Source: Ignatzschineria sp. | GTDB lineage: Bacteria; Pseudomonadota; Gammaproteobacteria; Cardiobacteriales; Wohlfahrtiimonadaceae | Direction: 5' to 3' | NCBI GenBank assembly: GCA_030150405.1 | Contig: JASLFU010000026.1 | Coordinates: 1-64,000 of the forward strand | DNA length: 64,000 nt | Part shown: positions 1-7,362 of the stretch, in pieces | How positions within the stretch are numbered: position 1 is the first letter of the stretch | Layout: the number at the start of each line of letters is the position of its first letter | Translations under genes and position numbers: made by a program | The notes under the pieces: generated by a model | Told to the model about the DNA's origin: nothing | Database searches by the model: none | Seen by the model: only the letters and a program-made list of their open reading frames with translations

Positions 1-778
1 CTATTATTTTTTATCTAATGCTGGCAAGAAAAAAATATACAGAATTACAACAGGAAATACAGTTAAACATATATTATCTAGTGATCTAAAACGTTTATTT
101 GTTCCTAAAATAAACATACAAGAACAAACCCAAATCGGCGAATTTTTCCAAACCATTGACCGCTTAATTGAGCTCCAGAGCGAAAAGGTGGCCCAAGCGG
201 AGCGCTACAAAAAAGCGATGCTTCAGAGAATGTTCCCCCAAAAAGGGGAGAAAGCCCCTCGCCTGCGTTTTGAGGGATTTAGTGGGGAGTGGGAAAGTAA
301 AAGGCTTGAATTAATTATAAAAACATACTCGTTCAGAAAATATTTGGCAGAACCAGAGGATAAGGGGCTGTATCCAGTAATACAACAAGGAAATAAGCCA
401 ATTATTGGATACTCCAATAATGAGCCTTTTATGAGTTATAAAGAGGTCATTTTGTTTGGTGATCACACATTATCATTGTATAGACCTACTTCTCCCTTTT
501 TATTGTCAACAGACGGGATAAAAATTTTAAGTCTTCAGGGATTAGAGCCTACATATGCATTTTATTTAATAAGCCGATATATGCCATTAAGTGAAGGTTA
601 TAAAAGGCATTTCTCGATTTTAAAAGAACAAATGGTTTTTTATCCAAAATCTATAGAAGAACAAACCCAAATCGGTAACTTTTTTGAAATACTCGATCAA
701 CGGATCGAAGCAGAAACGGAAAAGCTCAACCACTATCAAACCCTAAAGCGAGCAATGTTGCAGCGGATGTTTGTTTAA
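1..778 (+). CDS. hsdS: Type I restriction-modification specificity subunit HsdS (5' end outside window)
   Basis: This subunit recognises DNA for a type I restriction-modification complex. The reading frame is open from base 2, so the visible part is the end of target-recognition domain 1, the central conserved helix, target-recognition domain 2 and the C-terminal conserved helix. The two conserved repeats read EQTQIGEFFQTIDRLIE and EQTQIGNFFEILDQRIE, each followed by a KRAMLQRMF-type end. A GTG at 188 lies inside the gene and is not the start. The second recognition domain (about 300-650) is clearly more AT-rich than its flanks, as expected for domains exchanged between alleles. hsdR follows directly; hsdM is presumably left of the window. 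The family call is secure; the DNA target cannot be read from sequence. Confidence 0.93.
   Translation, partial: YYFLSNAGKKKIYRITTGNTVKHILSSDLKRLFVPKINIQEQTQIGEFFQTIDRLIELQSEKVAQAERYKKAMLQRMFPQKGEKAPRLRFEGFSGEWESKRLELIIKTYSFRKYLAEPEDKGLYPVIQQGNKPIIGYSNNEPFMSYKEVILFGDHTLSLYRPTSPFLLSTDGIKILSLQGLEPTYAFYLISRYMPLSEGYKRHFSILKEQMVFYPKSIEEQTQIGNFFEILDQRIEAETEKLNHYQTLKRAMLQRMFV
120..138 (+). repeat. Direct repeat copy 1 inside hsdS
   Basis: This exact 19-base sequence recurs at 657-675. Both copies encode the start of the conserved HsdS helix (EQTQIG). They flank target-recognition domain 2 and could serve as recombination sites for domain exchange. Confidence 0.8.
657..675 (+). repeat. Direct repeat copy 2 inside hsdS
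   Basis: Identical over 19 bases to 120-138. It marks the start of the C-terminal conserved region of HsdS. Confidence 0.8.
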
Positions 779-860
779 TCGATCGGTAAGCTTTATCCCA
801 AACGATTCCCCCAAACGATTCCACCTATCAGATCCACAAGAGCGAAATAGAGGAGCAGCA

Positions 861-3800
861 GTGGCTATTAAATTTACCCCCGAAAAAGAGCTAGAAAATA
901 ACCTAATCGAACAGTTAACCCGTGGCGAATCCCAATGGAACTATCGGGCGGACCTCACCACAGAGGCGCAACTTTGGGATAACCTCTTTAAAATCGTTGA
1001 GCAGAATAATCGCCGGGCGCTTAAAGGGCATCCCCTTACAGAGCGGGAGAAAAATCAGATCAGAGCGCACCTCACCTTCCCCAATGCGTTTGAGGCAGCA
1101 AAATGGATCGCCGGCGAAAATGGCGTGGCAAAAATACCCCTCCAGCGGGAAGATGCCAGCCTCGGCATCATTCAGCTCTTAATGCTCAATCGGGCCGATA
1201 TTGCCGGAGGCACCACCGTTTATGAGGTGATTAACCAATACCAAGGGCAGAAGCAGAGCGCAGAGGATCGGCGGCGCGATTTTGATGTTACGCTCTTAAT
1301 TAATGGTATCCCGCTGATCCATATCGAGCTTAAAAATCGCCAACACCCCTATATGGACGCCTTTCGCCAAATTAAAAAATATATTAAAGAGGGGAAGTTT
1401 CAGGGGCTCTTTTCCGCCGTGCAGATGTTTGTCGTCTCTAACGGAAGCGATACCCGCTACATCGCCGCCGCAGGAGCAAAGCAGCTGAATGCGAGCTTTT
1501 TAAGTAAATGGGTCGATCATAACAATAACCCCGTGACCCAATATTTAGACTTTGCGGAAGAGGTGCTCTCTATCCCCGCTGCCCATAAAATGGTGACCCA
1601 ATACGCCATCACCGATAGAGATAAAGAGGCGCTGATCCTCCTTCGCCCCTACCAGATTCACGCCATCGAGGCGATTAAAAGAGCCTCTAAAATCCAGAAA
1701 TCGGGCTATGTATGGCACACCACAGGATCAGGAAAGACGCTCACCTCCTATAAAGTGGCGTGTAATCTCTTACAGATCCCCCAAATTGATAAAACCATCT
1801 TTATTGTGGATCGGGTCGACCTTGACCAGCAGACCACAAGCTCATTTACCTCCTATGCGGAGTTTGACCCCGTCGCCATAGAGGATACCGACAATGTTAA
1901 TGAGCTTATAAACCGATTAGCAAGCAATGATCGCACCGTTGTTATCACCACCATTCAGAAGCTCAATCACTTAATGAGGCGGATGGAAGAGGAGGAGATT
2001 AGCAGCTATAACCAAAGGCGGTATGAGAAAATTAAAAACCTCAAAGTCGCCTTTATTGTGGATGAGTGCCACCGTGCCGTAACGCCCCAAAAGAAGGAGG
2101 AGCTCGATCGTTACTTCCATTACGCCCTTTGGTATGGCTTTACGGGCACGCCGATCTTTGCCGAAAACGCACGGGCAGAGCAGGGAAGATTAGCCCGCAC
2201 CACCGAAGAGCAGTATGGCGGCCGCCTGCATGAGTATACGGTAAAAGAGGCGATTAATGATAAGGCGGTCTTAGGCTTTCAGGTGGAGTATCAATCTACC
2301 CTCGATGATGAGGAGATTGATGAGATTATTGAGCATCATCACCCCGAAATCGCCGATGATTTTATTACAGGGCAACTGACCGAAGAGATACGCAGAGAGC
2401 GGGAGAAGCTCATCCCCAGAGAGTATTACGACCAAAAGAAGCACCGCCTAAGGGTGATCGACTTTATCATCAACAAATCAACCCGAAAGCTTGGGTTTAC
2501 GACAGAAGGGGGCAAGGGGAGAGCCTACGGCGCAATTTTAACAGTGTCGAGCATTAATGCGGCGCAAGAGTATTATGATCTCTTTAAAAGCGTTATAGCG
2601 GGGAATGAATCGGTAAAGATTAGCCGCAGAACCAGCAGTATCCTGCCCGACTTCCCGAAAGTGGCGATTACCTACTCCATCTCAGAAAATGAGGAGAGCT
2701 CAATCCACAACCAAGAGAAGATGAAGGAGTCGCTACAGGATTATAACGCCTGTTACGGCACTAACTTCACCTTAGAGACCATTCGCAGCTATAACCAAGA
2801 TGTGAATAATCGCTTAGCTCGTAAACGGGAGCGCTACCAAAACCGAGAGGAGCAGATCGATATTATTATCGTGGTCGATCGCTTACTTACAGGGTTTGAC
2901 GCCCCCGCCATCTCTACACTCTTTATCGATCGCCCACCCATGCGACCGCACGACCTTATTCAAGCCTTTTCCCGCACAAATCGGCTCTTTGATTCAGGGA
3001 AGGCCTTTGGGCAGATTGTAACCTTTCAAACCCCCATAATGTATGAGGAGAAGGTAAAAGAGGCCTTAATTCTCTACTCTAACGGGGGAGAAAATGCCGT
3101 CCTCGCCCCCGATTGGGATGAGGCAAAAAAACGCTTAGATCAGGCGGTGGAGGAGTTGCGCCTAAGCGCTGAAACCCCTGAAGTGGTTCAAGAGCTTCCC
3201 ATTAAGGAGCTGCGTACCTTTGTACGGGCGTTTCAAAAGTTCGATAGATCTTTAAGCGCCGCAATGACCTATTTTGACTATGGCCAATTGAGCCTAGAAG
3301 AGGAATATGATTTAAGCGATGAGGAGATCGAGGAGTATCACGGCGTCTATCAAAATGCTCTTGAACGATTACGCAAAGAGCGAAAAAACGAGGATGAGGT
3401 GGAGCTACTCGATATCGACTATACCCTCCAAACCCATAAGCTTGAGGAGATTAACTATCGCTATATTCTCTCGCTCATTCAAAAGATGCTCCCCCAACAG
3501 CAAGAGAAACCCACCACCTCCTTTGATGCCGAAGAGTATCGGGAGATCGACGAGTATATCGAAAGACTCCATGAAGAGAACCCTAAACTCTCTGCAATTA
3601 TGGGGGAACTCTGGGAAAAAATTAAGGTAAACCCCGAAGCCTATCGGGACCAAAATATCTACGATCTTTTAGAGAGCATGGTCTCTAAAACGCTCGACCA
3701 CCTTGTGCAGAGCTTTGCCAAAAAGTGGGGGCTACAAACGAAAGAGCTACGCTTTTTAATCGATAACTATAACCCCAATCGAGAAGAGCAAACAGGGGAG

Positions 3801-3944
3801 ACAGAGCTACGCCAAACAAGCGATTATGAGGCTTATAAAGCCCAAACGGAGACCCCCGTCTCCCGCCTTCGCTACTGGCGTGCAATTAAAGAAGCCCTCA
3901 CCGAACTGATTGTGGAAGATGTGCTGCCACTTAGGATGGGGTAG
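861..3944 (+). CDS. hsdR: Type I restriction endonuclease subunit R
   Basis: This is the motor and nuclease subunit that translocates and cleaves unmethylated DNA in complex with HsdM and HsdS. I place the start at GTG 861 because a GAGGAG ribosome site lies just upstream and the protein then begins MAIKFTPEKELE, as is usual for the family. A TTG at 771 would overlap hsdS and adds 30 residues without family character. From 861 the protein has 1027 residues, normal for HsdR. Visible parts are a PD-(D/E)XK nuclease site (D140, E156-L-K158), the Walker A motif TGSGKT (288-293), the helicase motif DECHR (401-405), and QAFSRTNR near 701 as motif VI. No frameshift is seen, so the subunit looks active. 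Confidence 0.95.
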   Translation: MAIKFTPEKELENNLIEQLTRGESQWNYRADLTTEAQLWDNLFKIVEQNNRRALKGHPLTEREKNQIRAHLTFPNAFEAAKWIAGENGVAKIPLQREDASLGIIQLLMLNRADIAGGTTVYEVINQYQGQKQSAEDRRRDFDVTLLINGIPLIHIELKNRQHPYMDAFRQIKKYIKEGKFQGLFSAVQMFVVSNGSDTRYIAAAGAKQLNASFLSKWVDHNNNPVTQYLDFAEEVLSIPAAHKMVTQYAITDRDKEALILLRPYQIHAIEAIKRASKIQKSGYVWHTTGSGKTLTSYKVACNLLQIPQIDKTIFIVDRVDLDQQTTSSFTSYAEFDPVAIEDTDNVNELINRLASNDRTVVITTIQKLNHLMRRMEEEEISSYNQRRYEKIKNLKVAFIVDECHRAVTPQKKEELDRYFHYALWYGFTGTPIFAENARAEQGRLARTTEEQYGGRLHEYTVKEAINDKAVLGFQVEYQSTLDDEEIDEIIEHHHPEIADDFITGQLTEEIRREREKLIPREYYDQKKHRLRVIDFIINKSTRKLGFTTEGGKGRAYGAILTVSSINAAQEYYDLFKSVIAGNESVKISRRTSSILPDFPKVAITYSISENEESSIHNQEKMKESLQDYNACYGTNFTLETIRSYNQDVNNRLARKRERYQNREEQIDIIIVVDRLLTGFDAPAISTLFIDRPPMRPHDLIQAFSRTNRLFDSGKAFGQIVTFQTPIMYEEKVKEALILYSNGGENAVLAPDWDEAKKRLDQAVEELRLSAETPEVVQELPIKELRTFVRAFQKFDRSLSAAMTYFDYGQLSLEEEYDLSDEEIEEYHGVYQNALERLRKERKNEDEVELLDIDYTLQTHKLEEINYRYILSLIQKMLPQQQEKPTTSFDAEEYREIDEYIERLHEENPKLSAIMGELWEKIKVNPEAYRDQNIYDLLESMVSKTLDHLVQSFAKKWGLQTKELRFLIDNYNPNREEQTGETELRQTSDYEAYKAQTETPVSRLRYWRAIKEALTELIVEDVLPLRMG

Positions 3945-3976
3945 AGGTAGGCTTAAAAGGAGAGCTTTTAAGGATT

Positions 3977-4012
3977 GTTTTAGAGGCTGTTTTAGAAGTT
4001 GTTTTAGAGCCT
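3977..4012 (+). repeat. 12-bp tandem repeat, three copies
   Basis: Three successive 12-base units each begin GTTTTAGA and differ only in the last four bases. They lie just after the hsdR stop, in sequence without a supported gene. Confidence 0.75.
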
Positions 4013-4094
4013 ATTTTATGGATGTTGATTATTTAATAGCCATTATCTTCCTTAATCTCTCCTTTAATTTCTCTCTTAATCCTTTCGTTTAATT

Positions 4095-4116
4095 ATCCCC
4101 CCATTAATGGGGGGAT
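4095..4116. terminator. Perfect palindrome, possible terminator after hsdR
   Basis: ATCCCCCC and GGGGGGAT arms surround the self-complementary ATTAAT, giving a perfect 22-base palindrome. The following T run is weak, so it may end the hsd transcript or be a protein-binding site. Confidence 0.4.
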
Positions 4117-4478
4117 TTCCAAAGTTAATCAAAACTTTATTATCGAGTAAGAGAGAGACCGAATATCAAAAAGATTATCGGATTTCTTCTTTAAAATTGG
4201 GCGAAATTCTTTTAAAAAGAGCGTTAAAAGTGCCTTAAACAGAAAATGAGCAGAAAACATGCATAATCTTCTTGAAATCTCACCACCCCCTTTAAGGCTA
4301 GGATTTATCTAATCTATAAAGTTCTGTAAAAATCTTAATTGATGAAATTGCGCCATATTTCTCTCGAAAATGGGGGAATGGACTATTATTTATTCAATAG
4401 GTATGACGAAGATCAAGTTTTGTCGTGCTAATATACCAAACGTTTTTAAACAAATTTTATGTTTTAAGAGGGTATTTT

Positions 4479-5891
4479 ATGGCAATTTCACGTAGAAAAT
4501 TTTTGCTAGGGGCTGGGGGCGTTGCGCTTCTAGCAGGTGGTGCGACCGTTGTACCAATGGTACGCCGAGAAGGGACACTCGTAAAATCACGTACCCGAAC
4601 ATTAGCGGTTGAGGGCACAGAGGGCGCTATTCCAAAAGAAGCGGATGTGGTTATCATCGGTGCGGGTATTCAAGGAGTATTAAGCGCTATTAACCTCACA
4701 GAGCGTGGTTTGAGCGTAGTGATTTTTGAAAAAGGTGAAGTTGCCGGTGAGCAATCGGGCCGTGCTTATGGTCAGGTCATCACCTATAAAACAGATCCAG
4801 AGATCTTCCAGCTCCACCATTACGGTAAGATCGCATGGCGCGAAATGAATGCGAAAATCGGCGCGGATACAAGCTATCGTACACAAGGCCGTGTAGAAGC
4901 GATCGCCGATGAGAAAGATTTAGCAAACGTGCGTGAGTGGATTAAGATCAACTCCGAAATTGCTGGGTTTAATACACCCCTTAAAACGCGCATCGTAGGT
5001 AAAGATGTTATTCAACAACGTCTCCCGGGCGCACAAACCGATTGGGAAGTTGCAGGATTTGAGGAAGATTCAGGAAGTATCGACCCAGAAATCGCAACAC
5101 CTGTATTGGCAGATTATGCCAAGAAAATCGGCGTAAAAATCTATACCAACTGCGCAGTGCGTGGCATTGAGACAGCAGGCGGTAAGATCTCCGATGTTGT
5201 AACAGAAAAAGGCGCTATTAAAACCTCACGGGTGGTATTAGCAGGGGGCATTTGGTCTCGTCTCTTTATGAAGAATATGGGCGTAGATCTCCCAACCCTT
5301 AACGTTTATCTCTCGCAGCAGCGTGTAACGGGCGTTCCTGGCGCACCTAAGGGTAACGTGCATTTACCTAACGGCATTCACTTCCGTGAGCAGGCAGATG
5401 GTACATATGCCGTAGCTCCCCGTATTTTCACAACTTCAATTATTAAAGATAGCTTCCTCCTAGCGCCACAATTTGTGCCGCTCTTAGGCGAAATGCCGGT
5501 AGACTTTAAAGTAGGTAAAGACTTTATCAACTCCTTTAAACTACCCACAAAGTGGAAGCTCGACCAAGTAACACCGTTTGAAGAGTGGCGCGTAGCAACT
5601 GCAACCGCAAATAATGACCACTTAGATGCTGTGTTTGATCGCATGAAGCGTGAATTCCCAGTATTTAAGAATTCAGAAGTTGTAGAGCGTTGGGGCGCAG
5701 CTGTAAGCCCAACTGCGGATCAGCATCCTATTATCTCTGAAATTAAAGAGTACCCAGGCCTTGTGGTAAATACCGCAACAACATGGGGTATGACCCAGTC
5801 GCCAGGTGCATCGCTCATTACTGCAGATATCTTAACGGGTAAAGAGTCGATTATTGATCGCCGTCCATTTAGTATGGATCGTTTTAAATAA
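4479..5891 (+). CDS. Tat-exported FAD-dependent oxidoreductase (DAO/DadA-like)
   Basis: This flavoenzyme of the D-amino-acid oxidase/dehydrogenase fold (470 residues) probably oxidises an amine or amino acid to an imine. The N-terminus carries a twin-arginine signal (SRRKFLLGAG, residues 4-13) followed by a hydrophobic stretch, so the folded enzyme should be exported by Tat. No clear AxA cleavage site follows, so it may stay anchored. The FAD-binding motif GAGIQG is at 61-66, after a beta strand (ADVVII). I chose ATG 4479 because AGAGGG lies seven bases upstream and the protein then begins directly with the Tat signal; an upstream start at 4425 would bury it. An exported RidA-family protein follows 15 bases downstream, implying an imine or enamine product. 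The substrate is unknown. Confidence 0.82.
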   Translation: MAISRRKFLLGAGGVALLAGGATVVPMVRREGTLVKSRTRTLAVEGTEGAIPKEADVVIIGAGIQGVLSAINLTERGLSVVIFEKGEVAGEQSGRAYGQVITYKTDPEIFQLHHYGKIAWREMNAKIGADTSYRTQGRVEAIADEKDLANVREWIKINSEIAGFNTPLKTRIVGKDVIQQRLPGAQTDWEVAGFEEDSGSIDPEIATPVLADYAKKIGVKIYTNCAVRGIETAGGKISDVVTEKGAIKTSRVVLAGGIWSRLFMKNMGVDLPTLNVYLSQQRVTGVPGAPKGNVHLPNGIHFREQADGTYAVAPRIFTTSIIKDSFLLAPQFVPLLGEMPVDFKVGKDFINSFKLPTKWKLDQVTPFEEWRVATATANNDHLDAVFDRMKREFPVFKNSEVVERWGAAVSPTADQHPIISEIKEYPGLVVNTATTWGMTQSPGASLITADILTGKESIIDRRPFSMDRFK

Positions 5892-5906
5892 ACTAAGGAG
5901 TTTCAG

Positions 5907-6476
5907 ATGAAGAAATTCAGCAACAAAACTACAAAGATGTCGTTACGCTCGCTTCTTTTAGCATTACCCCTTATGGGAATGATGGGCGCTGCAGTAGCAG
6001 ACACAAAGGAAGAAGCAACGATGGCGAAAAACCCAGGTGTTTTTGAAGAAAATGGGGTAATCTATCATAAACTTAATGGCATGCCGATGTCTGAATCTGT
6101 AGAGATCAGCAGCGAAAAGAGCACGGTTTACTTAAGTGGTAAAGTACCCAGCGTTATTAACCCCGATGCGCCAAAAGATTCGCTCGAAGCTTATGGAGAT
6201 ACCAAAGCACAAACCATTAATATTTTAGAGCAGATCGAAGCGCACCTTAAAAAACTTGATTTAACCCTAGAAGATGTGGTTAAAATGCAAGTATACCTCG
6301 TAGGTGGGGAAGAGAACGACGGCAAAATGGATTTTAAAGGCTTTATGGAAGGGTATACTCAATTCTTTGATGAGAATAAAACCCAAAAGCTTCCTGCACG
6401 TTCTGCATTCCAAATTGCAGCGCTTGCACATCCTGCATGGCGTGTAGAGATCGAAGTGATTGCAGTTCGTCACTAA
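5907..6476 (+). CDS. Exported RidA/YjgF-family imine deaminase
   Basis: RidA proteins hydrolyse reactive enamine/imine intermediates released by amino-acid-metabolising enzymes. This 189-residue protein is longer than the usual ~130 residues because it starts with a Sec signal peptide: basic start, hydrophobic core at about 13-27, and probable cleavage after AVA (31). The C-terminal region has the family signature ARSAFQ..., with Arg165 at the position of the substrate-binding Arg105 of E. coli RidA, and ends VEIEVIAVRH. It sits 15 bases after the Tat-exported oxidoreductase with an AAGGAG ribosome site, so both products should work in the periplasm. Assignment to the family is firm; periplasmic location is inferred from the signal peptide. 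Confidence 0.88.
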   Translation: MKKFSNKTTKMSLRSLLLALPLMGMMGAAVADTKEEATMAKNPGVFEENGVIYHKLNGMPMSESVEISSEKSTVYLSGKVPSVINPDAPKDSLEAYGDTKAQTINILEQIEAHLKKLDLTLEDVVKMQVYLVGGEENDGKMDFKGFMEGYTQFFDENKTQKLPARSAFQIAALAHPAWRVEIEVIAVRH

Positions 6477-6613
6477 TTGATCTTATAATCTTAAAACTTT
6501 AAAAAAAGTGGAAAGATTTTTAAAATTGTGTAGAGTAGCGACTATAGAGATTCAGGTATAGAGTCTATACCCCCTATATGCCTCTATAACCTTGAGCCTC
6601 TATAGAAGCTATA

Positions 6614-6647
6614 AACCTTGGTGATGAATGTCACCAAGGTTTTTTTA
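6614..6647 (+). terminator. Rho-independent terminator after the oxidoreductase-RidA unit
   Basis: An 11-bp perfect stem (AACCTTGGTGA/TCACCAAGGTT) with a 6-base loop is followed by a T run. Confidence 0.88.
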
Positions 6648-6780
6648 TGGCTATAAGCTTATAACTGCTCAGTGCTTAAAACTGAATAAGGGAAGTAAGA
6701 GAAGCAGGAAAAGCAAAAAGGTTTTAAAAAGAAAATATCTTAGGGAACTTACATTTTTTAAAATACCCGTTAAACTTAAA

Positions 6781-6804
6781 GATTATTCTAAAAATGGAAT
6801 AATC
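6781..6804. promoter_or_regulatory. Inverted repeat upstream of the small-protein unit
   Basis: GATTATTC and GAATAATC form a perfect 8-bp inverted repeat around an 8-base centre, 47 bases before the 49-aa gene. It could be an operator or a leader hairpin. I recognise no known regulator consensus. Confidence 0.35.
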
Positions 6805-6851
6805 CAATCGATCACCTAAATTGATAAACCGATATTAAAAAGGAGAGCAAG

Positions 6852-7001
6852 ATGAGTCATACAGATGATTTAGACGATTTAACCTTCGATTTAGATAACC
6901 TCTACGAAGGTGTGCCCCAAAATTCGGATAATCCCATCGATACCACAGAGCCCGAAGAGATCGAAGATACCGGCTGCGTGGGCGGAGGCTGTACGCTATA
7001 A
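6852..7001 (+). CDS. Unrecognised 49-aa acidic protein with C-terminal CX4C motif
   Basis: I do not recognise this protein. It begins with ATG after a very good ribosome site (AAGGAGAG, about seven bases upstream) and encodes 49 residues. The first 40 are extremely acidic (many Asp and Glu, no Lys or Arg). The last ten end GCVGGGCTL, with two cysteines separated by VGGG. No signal peptide or membrane span is present. It lies between two strong terminators together with one other tiny gene (7041-7205), so the pair is a self-contained unit. An acidic front with a Gly/Cys tail would suit metal binding, redox chemistry or a modified-peptide precursor. No maturation enzyme is nearby, and these functions are only suggestions. 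Confidence 0.68.
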   Translation: MSHTDDLDDLTFDLDNLYEGVPQNSDNPIDTTEPEEIEDTGCVGGGCTL

Positions 7002-7040
7002 ACAGTAGGGAAGATCGGGCAGAAGTGGCAGAGAATAGAT

Positions 7041-7205
7041 ATGCAGTGTGAGTTAAAGGTTAAAAATCGTAGCCCCTTTACGGCGCTCATCGCCTTTTTG
7101 GTGATGTTAGTGGTGCTCTTTTTTGTAATCTCCCTTAAAGGTAACAAGAAGGAGAGCGAGAGCAACAAGCATCAGGAGCCTACAGAAGTCATCAAAGGTC
7201 ATTAA
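7041..7205 (+). CDS. Unrecognised 54-aa single-span membrane protein
   Basis: A 54-residue product: a short N-terminal section with one cysteine (Cys3), one hydrophobic segment at about residues 13-32, then a hydrophilic tail rich in Lys, Glu and Ser. It would be a small inner-membrane protein. The gene begins 39 bases after the stop of the 49-aa CX4C gene and is followed by a strong terminator, so the two are probably co-transcribed. The ribosome site is weak (GGCAGAG about eight bases upstream), which lowers confidence. I recognise no family. Confidence 0.5.
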   Translation: MQCELKVKNRSPFTALIAFLVMLVVLFFVISLKGNKKESESNKHQEPTEVIKGH

Positions 7206-7269
7206 AGACCATTAATGAAAGGCACGCAGCCACTCACTACCGATTTATAAAGAGTACGCCAGCGAAGAG

Positions 7270-7295
7270 AAAGCACCTAAAAAGGTGCTTTTTTA
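7270..7295 (+). terminator. Rho-independent terminator after the small-protein unit
   Basis: The stem AAAGCACCT/AGGTGCTTT has a 4-base loop and runs into a T tract on the plus strand. Confidence 0.85.
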
Positions 7296-7362
7296 TTGTC
7301 TCTTTAAAAATATTTTTGAAGAATAGGGGGCTAGAGATTATGGGGATGAAGGTTTGGAGGGA

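Larger units (their letters stand above)
3945..4478. other. Intergenic region after hsdR
   Basis: This 534-base stretch has no convincing gene. It holds a three-copy 12-base tandem repeat (3977-4012) and a perfect 22-base palindrome (4095-4116). About 360 AT-rich bases follow, which must contain the promoter of the next gene. I could not assign -35 and -10 boxes with confidence. Confidence 0.6.
6477..6851 (+). other. Intergenic region between the RidA gene and the small-protein unit
   Basis: This region holds a perfect inverted repeat (GGTATAGA/TCTATACC, 6555-6571), a strong terminator (6614-6647), a second perfect inverted repeat (6781-6804) and the ribosome site of the 49-aa gene. A 63-codon open frame at 6628-6819 begins inside the terminator and has no ribosome site; I do not accept it as a gene. 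Confidence 0.6.

Noticed and set aside
771..860. TTG start for hsdR overlapping hsdS
   Set aside because: The GTG at 861 has a good ribosome site and gives the normal family N-terminus; the extra 30 residues look like translated leader.
3910..4092. A 60-codon open frame overlapping the hsdR end
   Set aside because: It is made by the 12-base tandem repeat (repeated CFR units), has no ribosome site and lies in another frame over the end of hsdR.
6628..6819. A 63-codon open frame after the RidA gene
   Set aside because: It starts within the terminator hairpin, has no ribosome site and has a random-looking Lys-rich composition.
6852..7001. Interpretation of the 49-aa CX4C protein as a ribosomally made natural-product precursor
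   Set aside because: No maturation enzyme, protease or exporter gene of such a pathway is nearby, so the claim is not supported beyond the tail motif.
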